From: Leptospira ryugenii
GTDB lineage: Bacteria > Spirochaetota > Leptospiria > Leptospirales > Leptospiraceae
Length of the DNA: 64,000 nt
Direction of reading: 5' to 3'
Assembly: GCF_003114855.1 (NCBI RefSeq)
Contig: NZ_BFBB01000003.1
Location: 561,077 to 625,076 of the forward strand
Part shown: positions 44,374-54,013 of the stretch, piece by piece
Numbering within the stretch: the first letter of the stretch is position 1
How the letters are laid out: every line of letters begins with the position of its first letter
The notes under the pieces: generated by a model
Seen by the model: only the letters and a program-made list of their open reading frames with translations
Told to the model about the DNA's origin: nothing
Database searches by the model: none
Translations under genes and position numbers: made by a program

Positions 44374-45261
44374 TTAAGGTTTGGTTTGCTCCAAGGTCTT
44401 TTCCCAGGTTTTCACATTGAGGGCCCCAACTACCCACCTCCCATTGATCCAAAAGGTAGGGATGGACTGAATACCAAAGGCCTTTGCTTCATTCAAATCC
44501 TTCCTGACTTGATGAAAATACACTTCGGACAAAGAATCCAAATTACAATCGGGATGGACGGAATATTCACGTTTTCTAATTCTCTGGTTCTCTATGTACA
44601 GTAGAGCGGATGATTCCCAAAAATGAATTTTATCTTTTTCCCACAAACATTGGGAGAGGGCAAGTAGGCTCATTCCTTCTTTTGATTCTTCATCCAGTGG
44701 GAAGGCTTTTTTTATGTAACGAATCTGGCCAGGGTGTTTGGCGATGATTTCTTTAGTATAGGGAAATGTCTGCTTACAGAAAGTACAGGCATAGTCGCTC
44801 CATTCAATGATGGTCCATTTTGGCTTTTTTACATTCAAGTTGGGAGTATTCTTTACATCCAATCGATGCAAAAGACTAAGATCAAATTCATCAGGCAAGA
44901 TCTCGATCCCTGCCGTGCGGAAAATACGAGCCCAAACCAATCGTATAACTAACGATTTGCGAAACGAATCAACATGATCTCCGTCCAGAAATCCTTTTTT
45001 GTTTTTCTCTTTTTCGAATAGCCAATACCTTTGTATATCTTGGTCTCGGACTAACATCCTTTCTTCCTCTTTCCAAGCATCTAGTGTGAATCCTTTTTGA
45101 GTGGCTAGCTCTACCAAGATTTCCCTGTGAGAAGAAATGGCGAGTGTTCGTTTGATTTGCTCCTCGCTGGGAAGTTGACTCGGGAAAAAAAACTCAACTT
45201 GCCTCTCTCTCTGGCAGTGCAAAAACAAAATACAGAATAGAAAAAGGATTTGATTCTTCAC
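44374..45261 (-). CDS. lipoprotein with thioredoxin-like (DsbA-type) domain
   Basis: 295 residues. I start at the GTG at 45261 because AAGGA lies eight bases upstream and the product then begins directly with a lipoprotein signal peptide (VKNQILFLFCILFLHC); a frame 28 codons longer would hide the signal peptide. The C-terminal half has WSDYACTFCKQTFPYTKEI, the CxxC active site of a DsbA-like thioredoxin fold, and the cis-Pro loop in GIQSIPTFWINGRWVVGA. It likely acts as a periplasmic disulphide oxidase or isomerase, anchored by lipid. It is the first gene of the minus-strand run, 58 bases before the glycan-binding lipoprotein gene. Confidence 0.82.
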   Translation of the reverse strand: MKNQILFLFCILFLHCQRERQVEFFFPSQLPSEEQIKRTLAISSHREILVELATQKGFTLDAWKEEERMLVRDQDIQRYWLFEKEKNKKGFLDGDHVDSFRKSLVIRLVWARIFRTAGIEILPDEFDLSLLHRLDVKNTPNLNVKKPKWTIIEWSDYACTFCKQTFPYTKEIIAKHPGQIRYIKKAFPLDEESKEGMSLLALSQCLWEKDKIHFWESSALLYIENQRIRKREYSVHPDCNLDSLSEVYFHQVRKDLNEAKAFGIQSIPTFWINGRWVVGALNVKTWEKTLEQTKP

Positions 45262-45333
45262 AAAATTGATCCTTCCATGGAAAGCGTTTTTCGAAAAGAG
45301 AATATTGATAACCATATCTTTTTTGGAGGGAGT

Positions 45334-46173
45334 ATGATTCTGCATTTCGTTCGTATCCTTTTATTTCTCTGCTTTGCCTTTCCATTGTTTGCCCTGGAGA
45401 TTCCGACTTCAACCGTAAAGTCAAAAGAAGGCTTCTATACAATCACATACAAAAACGTAAATGTAGATATGGATTTGCTTTTAAACGGTTATGCAATCCG
45501 AAGTTCAGTATCCGAGGAAGATGGGCAAGGTCAAGCTGACCTCAATCTATGGATTCTACCCGGAAAGAATACAATCTCACTCCGTTTGGTTCCGAGAAAA
45601 GATGGAAAACAAAGAAAAGGTTTTGAACCCAGCGCAGAATTTTCCTTTATCATTGCACAGAAGGGACAATTCCCAAGCGAGGGCGAAGTCGTATATTCCT
45701 ATCAAACCAAAACTGAATCATCAAGCTCCATTGATTCCCAATGGCAAACATTCGAATTCGATCCTCCCTTCTTACCTCCCAGCTTGCTTTGGAAGAAGGC
45801 AGAGAAAATTCAATTGAACCCTGAGTTACAGTCAAGTGCCTTACAATGGGTTAAATCACTACATAAAGAACTCAACCGAAAGAAAATTGACTCGATCTAT
45901 CCTTACTTCCAATTCAAATTGGAAGACACTTCACTTGCAAGATACTATCCAACGGATCCTAAATCTGACAAAAAGGACATACAATCTCTCCTTAAAATGA
46001 CGGGTGCAAGCTGGAAATTGGATACGAAAGATCTCACGTTTACAGTGCTATGTGATGGAAAAGTTTTATTGCTTACCAATTCTAAAGCAGGTGACGTTCT
46101 CACTGCCAAAGATGGCATTTCCTTACCGCTTTACTTAAGTTTGGTGGAAGGAAAATGGTTTCTTTCCAGATAA
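45334..46173 (+). CDS. secreted protein of unknown function
   Basis: 279 residues. A signal peptide (ILHFVRILLFLCFAFPLFALE) directs export. The mature part begins with a small Ig-like strand pattern (GFYTITYKNVNVDMDLLLNGYAI...LWILPGKNTISLRLVPRKDG), then a helical region and a C-terminal SnoaL/NTF2-like pattern (SLVEGKWFLSR), all weak impressions. The ATG at 45334 has GGAGGGAG just before it. It is divergent from the DsbA-like lipoprotein with 72 bases between, and ends before a terminator. Confidence 0.65.
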   Translation: MILHFVRILLFLCFAFPLFALEIPTSTVKSKEGFYTITYKNVNVDMDLLLNGYAIRSSVSEEDGQGQADLNLWILPGKNTISLRLVPRKDGKQRKGFEPSAEFSFIIAQKGQFPSEGEVVYSYQTKTESSSSIDSQWQTFEFDPPFLPPSLLWKKAEKIQLNPELQSSALQWVKSLHKELNRKKIDSIYPYFQFKLEDTSLARYYPTDPKSDKKDIQSLLKMTGASWKLDTKDLTFTVLCDGKVLLLTNSKAGDVLTAKDGISLPLYLSLVEGKWFLSR

Positions 46174-46188
46174 ACACTCCCCAAAAAA

Positions 46189-46236
46189 AGCTTCCCTGAA
46201 AAATTAAATGATTTTGCAATTCGGGAAGCTGTTTTT
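46189..46236. terminator. two-way terminator hairpin
   Basis: AGCTTCCC (46189-46196) and GGGAAGCT (46223-46230) form an 8-bp stem with a 26-nt loop; six A precede and GTTTTTT follows. It lies 15 bases after the secreted-protein stop codon. Confidence 0.7.
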
Positions 46237-46288
46237 TCAATGACCTTGATTCCCAATCAGTTTTTACTCTTTTAGAGGTTAGTTATAA

Positions 46289-48553
46289 ATGAAATTTCGA
46301 TTCCCCATTTTTATCATAGATGAAGATTTCCGCTCGGAAAACACAAGCGGACTTGGGATTCGTGCTCTCGCAAAGAGTATTGAAGACGAGGGAATGGAGG
46401 TCTTAGGTGTCACAAGTTACGGAGACCTCAGCTCATTTGCTCAACAGCAAAGCCGTGCATCTGCTTTCATTTTATCAATTGATGATGAGGAATTTTCTAG
46501 TCCGAGTGATGCCATATCTGCATTGGAGAACCTCCGTGCATTTGTGGAGGAGATTCGCTTCCGCAACAACAACATTCCGCTCTTTCTGTATGGAGAGACA
46601 AGAACTGTCCGCCACATTCCTAACGATATTTTGAAAGAACTGCATGGCTTCATTCACATGTTTGAAGACACCCCTGAATTTGTGGCACGGCATATCATTC
46701 GTGAAGCCAAGACCTATTTAAAAGGTTTGATGCCTCCTTTTTTTAAAGCACTTACTGATTATGCACAAGATGGATCCTACTCTTGGCACTGCCCGGGTCA
46801 CTCTGGCGGGGTGGCCTTCTTAAAAAGCCCTGTAGGGCATATGTTCCACCAATTCTTCGGAGAAAACATGTTACGCGCAGATGTATGCAACTCCGTAGAC
46901 GAGTTGGGACAACTTTTGGACCACAATGGTCCAGTGGTTGCGAGTGAACACAATGCCGCTCGTATCTTCCATGCAGACCATCTCTTCTTTGTTACAAATG
47001 GAACTTCTACTTCAAATAAGATGGTATGGCATGCTACAGTTGCCCCAGGAGATATTGTACTTGTGGATCGCAATTGCCATAAGTCTATCCTACACGCAAT
47101 TACCATGACAGGGGCTATCCCCGTTTTTCTTATGCCGACTCGAAACCACTATGGTATCATCGGTCCGATACCTCTCTCCGAGTTCCAACCGGATGAAATT
47201 AGACGTAAAATTGCCTCCAACCCTATCGCCAAACAAGCCTTTGATGAAAACCCAAACCAAAAAATTAGAATTTTGACCATTACCCAGTCTACATATGATG
47301 GGGTTCTTTACAATGTTGATATGATCAAAGAGGTACTGGGGGATTCCATAGATACGCTGCATTTCGATGAAGCCTGGTTGCCTCATGCTAGTTTCCATTC
47401 ATTTTACAAACACATGCATGCCATAGGTCCTGATAGACCAAAATCAGAAAATTCGCTAGTCTTCTCGACCCAGTCCACCCACAAATTGTTAGCTGGACTA
47501 TCCCAAGCATCGCAAATCCTTGTCCAAGATTCAAATACAAGGAAGTTGGACCGCCATAGATTCAATGAAGCATACCATATGCATTCTTCCACTAGCCCTC
47601 AGTATGCGATCATCGCTTCTTGTGATGTGGCCGCAAGTATGATGGAGCCACCAGGAGGAACAGCACTCGTTGAAGAGTCTATTGCAGAGGCATTAGACTT
47701 TAGAAGAGCGATGCGAAAAGTAGACGAAGAGTTTGGGGATTCCTGGTGGTTTAAGGTATGGGGTCCGGACTATCTAGTCGAAGAAGGGATTGGAGACCGT
47801 GAGGATTGGATGATCCGCGCTGAGGATGGTTGGCATGGATTCGGAGCTCTCGCAGCTGGTTTCAATATGTTAGACCCGATCAAAGCAACTATCATCACTC
47901 CAGGTCTGGATATGAATGGAAACTTTGATGAAGTCGGCATCCCAGCCATCATAGTAACAAAATACCTTTCTGAACATGGTATCATCGTCGAAAAGACAGG
48001 GTTATATTCTTTTTTCATTATGTTTACGATAGGGATTACGAAAGGACGTTGGAATACTTTGGTTACCGAATTACAGCAGTTAAAGGATGATTACGATAGC
48101 AACAAGGCTTTATGGCGAGTCATGCCAAAGTTCGTCGCTAAGTTTCCAAAATATGAAAGGATGGGACTCCGAGAACTGAGTGACCAAATCCATGCTGTCT
48201 ATAAGGCAAATGACATCGCTCGTGTAACAACCGAGATGTATCTTTCGGACATGGTACCTGCAATGCCTCCTGCCGAAGCCTATGCAAAGATGGCACATAG
48301 GCAAATTGAGAGAGTGAGCATTGACCACCTCACAGGTAGGATTACTAGTATTCTTCTCACTCCCTACCCACCCGGTATTCCTCTATTGATTCCAGGTGAG
48401 TGCTTCAACGAAACCATAGTTGGTTATCTAAAATTTGCAAGAGATTTCAATAGTAAGTTTCCTGGCTTTGAGACAGATATCCATGGTTTGATCCAGGAAG
48501 AAGATGAAAATGGGAAGCTACAATACTATGTGGACTGTGTGGTTGAGAACTGA
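46289..48553 (+). CDS. pyridoxal-phosphate Orn/Lys/Arg decarboxylase (arginine-decarboxylase-like)
   Basis: 754 residues, the length of AdiA/CadA/SpeF enzymes. N-terminal wing (receiver-like, residues 1-130), then the aspartate-aminotransferase-fold core with WHCPGHSGGVAF, VTNGTSTSNK, FDEAW and the PLP lysine in STQSTHKLLAGLSQ, followed by the C-terminal domain (YPPGIPLLIPGECF). It decarboxylates a basic amino acid; arginine is the best guess because arginine-type enzymes are the ones usually paired with speD, producing agmatine. It is followed by speD after 53 bases on the same strand. Substrate needs assay. Confidence 0.9.
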   Translation: MKFRFPIFIIDEDFRSENTSGLGIRALAKSIEDEGMEVLGVTSYGDLSSFAQQQSRASAFILSIDDEEFSSPSDAISALENLRAFVEEIRFRNNNIPLFLYGETRTVRHIPNDILKELHGFIHMFEDTPEFVARHIIREAKTYLKGLMPPFFKALTDYAQDGSYSWHCPGHSGGVAFLKSPVGHMFHQFFGENMLRADVCNSVDELGQLLDHNGPVVASEHNAARIFHADHLFFVTNGTSTSNKMVWHATVAPGDIVLVDRNCHKSILHAITMTGAIPVFLMPTRNHYGIIGPIPLSEFQPDEIRRKIASNPIAKQAFDENPNQKIRILTITQSTYDGVLYNVDMIKEVLGDSIDTLHFDEAWLPHASFHSFYKHMHAIGPDRPKSENSLVFSTQSTHKLLAGLSQASQILVQDSNTRKLDRHRFNEAYHMHSSTSPQYAIIASCDVAASMMEPPGGTALVEESIAEALDFRRAMRKVDEEFGDSWWFKVWGPDYLVEEGIGDREDWMIRAEDGWHGFGALAAGFNMLDPIKATIITPGLDMNGNFDEVGIPAIIVTKYLSEHGIIVEKTGLYSFFIMFTIGITKGRWNTLVTELQQLKDDYDSNKALWRVMPKFVAKFPKYERMGLRELSDQIHAVYKANDIARVTTEMYLSDMVPAMPPAEAYAKMAHRQIERVSIDHLTGRITSILLTPYPPGIPLLIPGECFNETIVGYLKFARDFNSKFPGFETDIHGLIQEEDENGKLQYYVDCVVEN

Positions 48554-48606
48554 AAATTCTCCTTGTGATATAGGCTACCTACGAATTCTTGCACTTAGGG
48601 GTAAAA

Positions 48607-49368
48607 ATGGACAAAGAGAAGATTAAATTATCAGGATTTAACAACCTTACCAAGGTTCTCAGCTTCAATCTGTACGACTTTTGCATCACTCTTGATGACG
48701 AACAGAAATCCAAGTATGTGAGTTACATCCATGACAAATACAATGCCTCAAAGATTACAGAGATTTCTACAGAAATCGTAAAACTGATTGATGCCAATAT
48801 TCTCGCCATCTCTGCCCAAGACTATGATCCAGTCGGTGCCTCTTCTATGGTCTTAATGAGTGACGTTAAAGGCGGTGGATATCCGATTCCAACAGCCCAA
48901 GTGAGCATGCACCTGGACAAATCCCATATTACAGTTCACACTTATCCTGACGCGGCTGACCCAGATGGCATCTGCTCCTTCCGTGTGGATATTGATATCT
49001 CAACTTGTGGTGAAATCATTCCTTTGGATGCAATCAATTATTTATTTGAAGCCTTTGAATGCGATGTTGTCTACATCGATTATGTTGTTAGAGGCTATAC
49101 TAGATTGGCAGATGGCAAAAAGATTTACAACGACCATCACTTCAATTCCATTCTTGATTTTATCAAACCTGAAATCAAACGAAACTATACTTTTTTGTCA
49201 GATATCAACATGCCACAGGATAATACTTGGCAGACCAAAATGATGATCAAAGAAATGGGACCGGAAAATTATCTTTTAAACACTGAAGACAAACTACATC
49301 CTGATGTACCCAACAAAATGAAACTACTCAGAGAAGAGATGAAAGAAGTCTACCATATGATCCATTGA
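48607..49368 (+). CDS. speD: S-adenosylmethionine decarboxylase proenzyme (class 1A, gamma-proteobacterial type)
   Basis: 253 residues, close to Escherichia coli SpeD. The self-processing site is in LDKSHITVHTYPDA, where the Ser becomes the pyruvoyl group of the alpha chain; STCGEIIPLDAINYL and IDYVVRGYTR continue the match, as does QTKMMIKEMGPENYLL at the end. It makes decarboxylated AdoMet, the aminopropyl donor for spermidine. The ATG at 48607 has AGGGG five bases upstream; earlier non-ATG starts are unlikely. It is linked to the decarboxylase gene, but no spermidine synthase or agmatinase gene is near. Confidence 0.93.
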   Translation: MDKEKIKLSGFNNLTKVLSFNLYDFCITLDDEQKSKYVSYIHDKYNASKITEISTEIVKLIDANILAISAQDYDPVGASSMVLMSDVKGGGYPIPTAQVSMHLDKSHITVHTYPDAADPDGICSFRVDIDISTCGEIIPLDAINYLFEAFECDVVYIDYVVRGYTRLADGKKIYNDHHFNSILDFIKPEIKRNYTFLSDINMPQDNTWQTKMMIKEMGPENYLLNTEDKLHPDVPNKMKLLREEMKEVYHMIH

Positions 49369-49374
49369 TTCTGG

Positions 49375-51588
49375 TCATTTGAGATACTTCGTATAACCAA
49401 AATCAATTTCTTTGATAATAAAATTCAGATAGGCCATCATATCAGGGTCTGACTTATAAACGGAAGCTTCCTTTCGGAAGTGTTCTGATAGTTTGTCTCG
49501 GAATACGACAGTCTTCATATCATTCTTTGATACGATAAACTCTCGAGACCTTCCTCTCACCAAAAGAGTTTCCGGGATACGGATCATAATTGTGATTTGA
49601 GCTGCAGCAGATTCGATATCGTTCAGTAGTCTTCGTCTATCTTTTTGTTTTTCCTGGTTTGGTAAAAGAGAGAGGATTTCATCCATCTTTTCTTCCAATT
49701 GAAATCTGAGTTTCTTTGTATCAAAGACTCTTTCAAATATCTGACTATATTTTTTGGGGAATAAAACAGATTCAATGGCTTTGTGAAGACCCATATTTCG
49801 TTCTATTGATTGCAGATGACTCGCAGATGACTTGGTAAGGGCTTCTTTTTTTGGTAAAAAATAAGGATATAGATAGGAAACGGTAAATCCTGACACCAAA
49901 CTAAGCAAAACACCTTGGAAAAGAATCTCCATTTGGTTTGTAAAAAGCGAAGTAAGCGTGGAACCAAAAGATCCTGCCATTGCCACGATCAAACCGGAAG
50001 GCAAATGCATCTGGTTTAGCAATCCACCTTTTGTTTGTAAGTTATTGGATTTATCTTCGGCTTGGGTTTCCTCTGCTTCAGAACTAGCTTGTGGGATCGT
50101 TTCAGATAAAACATCTAGCTGACTGTCTTTTCTTTTGGTTAGCTCTTCGCGAATCTGAGTGAGTCTCTTTTGGTCAAGGAAAGCATCGGGATCTTTGCTG
50201 AGATTTGTTTGGACATTCGCTTCCACATCTCGCAAATACCTTTGGTCAATTGCATAAACCAACCATTGGTCAAATTCGTTTTTTTCCAGTACGGCACCAA
50301 ACATAGATTTGATATCATTCATCAAACGTACAGAGAAACTTTCCTTCTCTTCAGGATTTGCAAAATGAATCTCTGAAATTTCATCTAATAAATTAATTTT
50401 AAGTAGCCTAAGTTGTTTTGAGGTATGATCCAAAATTTTGGTTTTCATTCTGAAAAAAAACTCTCTGTACTTTTCTTCTGCGATGTCCTTTCCTTTCTTT
50501 TGAATCTCCGCCAACAACCTTTCGAGAACCGAAGCAGACCTCTCAGCAGTTTCTTGGACTCTTGACCAATCAACTGTAGGATCTTCTGGAAACGGAAACT
50601 CTTTGATAAAACGCACCAAATCATCCGCCAAGACCCAAGTTTGGGACAGCAAAGATTCTTTTTGATTGCCTATTTTCTTTTCCAAGTCTTCCCAAATATC
50701 CAAAAAACGCAAGAGAGAGTGTTCTTTTATAAACTTAACCAGATAATGCGCGCTAAATGACATTAGTCCATCAAGTTGGGCAACTAAATGTTTTTTTAAA
50801 ATTTCCACCGGATTGTTTGCAGGTACAACGATATGATAGGATTCATCAATTTCGAGTATGAGTTTGTTTTCCTTGCCAAATTGGATGAAGTCTTGTGTAA
50901 AATCAGGTATCTCAAATGAAAAATAAGGAGAAAATCCTCTCTCTGTTATGTGTTTGATATCCCTTTCTAAAGAATAAAAAAAAGAATCTAAAAATAAATT
51001 GCCATTGGCATCTCGGCTTAAGAGAGATTTGCCGGGATTTTTATCATCTAGAAAAGGCTCCTGGTTAGATAAGTTTTTATACACAATGCCAAACAAGTCG
51101 AGTGAATACTTAAAGCAAGCTCGGCGGTATGGAGTCATATCCATTTTATCCTTGTTTTGCGGAGCCATCATTGCGATCCGAATGCTTATGCCTGTTTCCG
51201 TCCGCAAAAAAAAGGGATAAAAATACACAGCTCTCTCTTGAAAATGGTTACGACTATCGCTCAGTTCAATTAAGGCTTCTGAGATTGCCATTTGTGTTTT
51301 GTGGGTTTCAGGAAGTTGCACCTCTTTGTGTAGAACCTCCGGGATCTGGTCTACAGTGAGCAAAGTTGAGGGGGAAATTTCTGCACTCCCATGCATTTCC
51401 ATCCGGCGGTGTCGTACTCGTAGTTCTTCTAGGATAGCAAGGGAGCTCGGGGAGAACCTAGCTCGGTTTTTCGGCAATTCCAGGATGGGAACGAGTACCT
51501 TGGCCTCGTGTTTTGGCTCTGGATCCGACGCGGAAGCCTCCCTGCTCCAGGCAAATGGCTCATTTTGGCTATCGGGGGCTTCACTCAT
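49375..51588 (-). CDS. large protein of unknown function with a hydrophobic segment
   Basis: 737 residues. I recognise no family. The sequence is largely helical and charged; residues ~540-590 hold a hydrophobic hairpin (GLIVAMAGSFGSTLTSLFTN, LLSLVSGFTVSYLYPYF), so it is probably membrane-anchored with both ends on the same side. The N-terminal ~60 residues are proline- and acid-rich. It is divergent from the DUF1577 gene with 223 bases between and converges on speD (6-base gap). A role in cell envelope or signalling is possible but unsupported. Confidence 0.6.
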   Translation of the reverse strand: MSEAPDSQNEPFAWSREASASDPEPKHEAKVLVPILELPKNRARFSPSSLAILEELRVRHRRMEMHGSAEISPSTLLTVDQIPEVLHKEVQLPETHKTQMAISEALIELSDSRNHFQERAVYFYPFFLRTETGISIRIAMMAPQNKDKMDMTPYRRACFKYSLDLFGIVYKNLSNQEPFLDDKNPGKSLLSRDANGNLFLDSFFYSLERDIKHITERGFSPYFSFEIPDFTQDFIQFGKENKLILEIDESYHIVVPANNPVEILKKHLVAQLDGLMSFSAHYLVKFIKEHSLLRFLDIWEDLEKKIGNQKESLLSQTWVLADDLVRFIKEFPFPEDPTVDWSRVQETAERSASVLERLLAEIQKKGKDIAEEKYREFFFRMKTKILDHTSKQLRLLKINLLDEISEIHFANPEEKESFSVRLMNDIKSMFGAVLEKNEFDQWLVYAIDQRYLRDVEANVQTNLSKDPDAFLDQKRLTQIREELTKRKDSQLDVLSETIPQASSEAEETQAEDKSNNLQTKGGLLNQMHLPSGLIVAMAGSFGSTLTSLFTNQMEILFQGVLLSLVSGFTVSYLYPYFLPKKEALTKSSASHLQSIERNMGLHKAIESVLFPKKYSQIFERVFDTKKLRFQLEEKMDEILSLLPNQEKQKDRRRLLNDIESAAAQITIMIRIPETLLVRGRSREFIVSKNDMKTVVFRDKLSEHFRKEASVYKSDPDMMAYLNFIIKEIDFGYTKYLK

Positions 51589-51730
51589 GCTTACCGTCAG
51601 AGGAACCGAATTTGCTTGGAAAGAAAAGTAAAAATAGCTTCGTCATATCATTTGGGAACGTACGCCCGTGGAAATTTTGCATTTTCGAACAAACTGTCAA
51701 TAAAGGATTAGAACGATTTTTGTAAATTTA

Positions 51731-51759
51731 TTGAACTGAAATGGAAATTTTTCTAACAT
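51731..51759 (+). promoter_or_regulatory. candidate sigma-70-type promoter for the DUF1577/PilZ gene
   Basis: TTGAAC (51731-51736) and TAACAT (51754-51759) are spaced by exactly 17 bases, 53 bases before the start codon of the following gene. The -35 differs from consensus in one position and the -10 in two; no alternative was found nearby. Confidence 0.4.
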
Positions 51760-51811
51760 TGTCGGTTGAACTAGAGAAGCGAATCAAAAGCTCGTATGTG
51801 GGAAAAGAAAG

Positions 51812-52969
51812 ATGGAAACACAAAAAAGAGCAATGGACCACATTGCAGAAAAAGAACAAAAAAACCATGTCATCATCAAATACTTAATCGGGAAGCCTCT
51901 TAAAGCGCATAACTTAGGTTTGGACCAAAGCTGTTTTATGAAAGATGTGGTTCCTGGGACAGACCATGCTGTTTTGGAACTCTCCTTACCCATCGACTTT
52001 AAGATGGACCCCAAACTTACTTTGTCCATCGTTCTTGCTCGTTACATTGAAATCCATTGCACCTTTGTAAAGTCCTATGATTCAAACTTGGTAGAAGTGA
52101 AGGTAGACAAAATCGCCATTGCAAAAAAAGAGCGTGCCTACCCTCGTTTTCCCATTACAGAAGAAGGCTTCGTAAAAGCCACAAACATCATCAGCTCCAA
52201 GACCATCATAGAAGCCAATATGTTCAATATTCCTACCTTAGTACGTGTTAGCTTTGAAGAATATGAAAAAAAACTAAAAACAGAACTTGGCCCAAATGCC
52301 AATATAGTTGTCGATGTATTCAAAAATGATCTACCCAATGAATTTGAAGTGATCAAACGACTCATGAAACCTATCTTTCTGGCAGACTGCTATGAAGAAT
52401 CATCCTTTGAAATGCAAGAAGAGGGCTTTCTCTCTTATTCCGAAGAAGTCGATGACCAAATCCAGAATTTAATAAAAAAGTATAAAGATAAACAGATTGA
52501 GTCGGAGCTATTCCATCCCATCATATACATCAATGAATTAGAAGAACACATTCCGATTGGATATGTTTGGATCCAAACTAAGGAATCAAAACTTTCTCGC
52601 GCAAAGGTTGACGACATCCTCAGACTCACCAAAGAAATGGTAGAGAGGATCAAAGACGCAAACCTTATGACCACGGAGGATAAATTCCCTGTGGTAGATG
52701 TTTCTTATTCAGGGATACGATTGCGGATCAACCATCCACATTTAATGACCACATTGCCAAAGCAAAAAGGTTTTGCTGTTGACCTATTTTTTAAAATGCA
52801 GGCTCCATTCCATTTTTTTGTCAGAGTTGCATGGGTGAAAAAAATTGAAAATGGTGATATGGAACTTGGCTTAGAATTCACAGGCAAATCAAGAGTCATG
52901 TCCGAAAAGTCTCGATTCGAACAAAATATTGAAATGGTAAAACAACTTGCCCAAGGTGCCTTCGCCTAA
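51812..52969 (+). CDS. DUF1577-type protein with C-terminal PilZ-like domain
   Basis: 385 residues. It has the features I associate with the Leptospira-specific DUF1577 family, and the C-terminal ~90 residues (FPVVDVSYSGIRLRINHPHL...FHFFVRVAWVKKIENGDMELGLEFTG) have the beta-barrel pattern of PilZ, including DVSYSGI for D/NxSxxG. The RxxxR part is not obvious (KKERAYPRFPI lies elsewhere, at residue ~108), so cyclic-di-GMP binding is uncertain. No signal peptide. It is followed by the ketopantoate reductase-like gene after 3 bases, probably co-transcribed. Confidence 0.72.
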   Translation: METQKRAMDHIAEKEQKNHVIIKYLIGKPLKAHNLGLDQSCFMKDVVPGTDHAVLELSLPIDFKMDPKLTLSIVLARYIEIHCTFVKSYDSNLVEVKVDKIAIAKKERAYPRFPITEEGFVKATNIISSKTIIEANMFNIPTLVRVSFEEYEKKLKTELGPNANIVVDVFKNDLPNEFEVIKRLMKPIFLADCYEESSFEMQEEGFLSYSEEVDDQIQNLIKKYKDKQIESELFHPIIYINELEEHIPIGYVWIQTKESKLSRAKVDDILRLTKEMVERIKDANLMTTEDKFPVVDVSYSGIRLRINHPHLMTTLPKQKGFAVDLFFKMQAPFHFFVRVAWVKKIENGDMELGLEFTGKSRVMSEKSRFEQNIEMVKQLAQGAFA

Positions 52970-52972
52970 TCT

Positions 52973-54013
52973 GTGTCAGTAGGGATAAAGCAAAACCATA
53001 CGATCGCAATCTATGGACTGGGCGCTATCTCCCTAACCATAGCGAGGGCATTTGATAAGAACGGCATTGGTTTTGTCATTCTAGCAAGAAATCAGTCTCG
53101 AAAGAACCAAATCAGCTCTCAAACATTCCTATACCAATTCCGAACTAAACCCATAGAATCTTTCCAATGGAAGGAAACAGTGCGGACTCTAGATGAATGT
53201 GAAGAGAAGTTTGACTGTATCTTCATAGGCTGTAAGTCTAGCGAACTAGAAAATTATTGCCGTAATGCAAGCCCTCTTCTGAAAGAGAATGGTCGCCTGG
53301 TTCTATTGCAAAATGGTCTACCAGAAAACTTAGTACAAGCCAAAAAAGAAAATCTAATGGGGGGAGTTGTTGGTTGGAATACCCAAAAAAGACAGGACGG
53401 AGTGTACTTTCAATCCAATGCAGGTCATTTGATCTTAGGCAATTCTGAGGGAACTCGCCCCGATTCGGATTGGACGGAATACCTCGCACCTTTTATCCCA
53501 ACGATTCTCACCTCAGATTTAGAAGGTTATCGTTGGCACAAATTGGGAATTAACGCTATCATCAACGGCCTTGCAGGCTCTGTCCAATCTTCTCTTGGAT
53601 ATCTATTTCTCAGTTCGCTTGGACGAAAGTTAGCCATTGCAGTCTTGACGGAGATTTCGCAAATTATGCAGAAACTCGGGATACAGGAAAGAGTTGTACC
53701 AGGGAGTATTTCCATTCAAAAACTTTCCAATGGTCCTTCAGGATTCCCAACATTTATAAAACATATCGTCTTACTTGTATTAGGTATCAAATATTTCAAA
53801 ATCAGAACCTCTCTTGTCCAAGATTTAGATGCTAAACGAGTCACAGAAATCGATTATCTAAATGCCGTTGTTTCAAAGATTGGGAAGACATTGCAAATTC
53901 CATGTCCCATAAATGATAGAATAGTAGAAGAGATCAAAGATATTGAATCAGGAAAGAAAAAACCAGATTTCTCTTTCCTGAACCAACTCGAGAAAAGTCT
54001 GAATCGGAAATAA
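52973..54013 (+). CDS. ketopantoate reductase family protein (ApbA/PanE-like)
   Basis: 346 residues. Rossmann domain begins TIAIYGLGAISLTIARAF, where the third glycine of GxGxxG is replaced by Ser, and NGLPEN follows as in PanE; the C-terminal helical domain has the family end RVTEIDYLNAVV. Members reduce 2-dehydropantoate to pantoate with NADPH, or related 2-keto acids, so PanE itself is only one possibility. The start is a GTG at 52973, three bases after the DUF1577 gene; no ATG is near. The stop codon directly abuts the convergent ABC permease gene (no gap). Confidence 0.8.
   Translation: MSVGIKQNHTIAIYGLGAISLTIARAFDKNGIGFVILARNQSRKNQISSQTFLYQFRTKPIESFQWKETVRTLDECEEKFDCIFIGCKSSELENYCRNASPLLKENGRLVLLQNGLPENLVQAKKENLMGGVVGWNTQKRQDGVYFQSNAGHLILGNSEGTRPDSDWTEYLAPFIPTILTSDLEGYRWHKLGINAIINGLAGSVQSSLGYLFLSSLGRKLAIAVLTEISQIMQKLGIQERVVPGSISIQKLSNGPSGFPTFIKHIVLLVLGIKYFKIRTSLVQDLDAKRVTEIDYLNAVVSKIGKTLQIPCPINDRIVEEIKDIESGKKKPDFSFLNQLEKSLNRK

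Noticed and set aside
45491..45817. 108-codon frame on the plus strand
   Set aside because: Lies within the secreted-protein gene in another frame; the main frame has a signal peptide and a strong ribosome-binding site.
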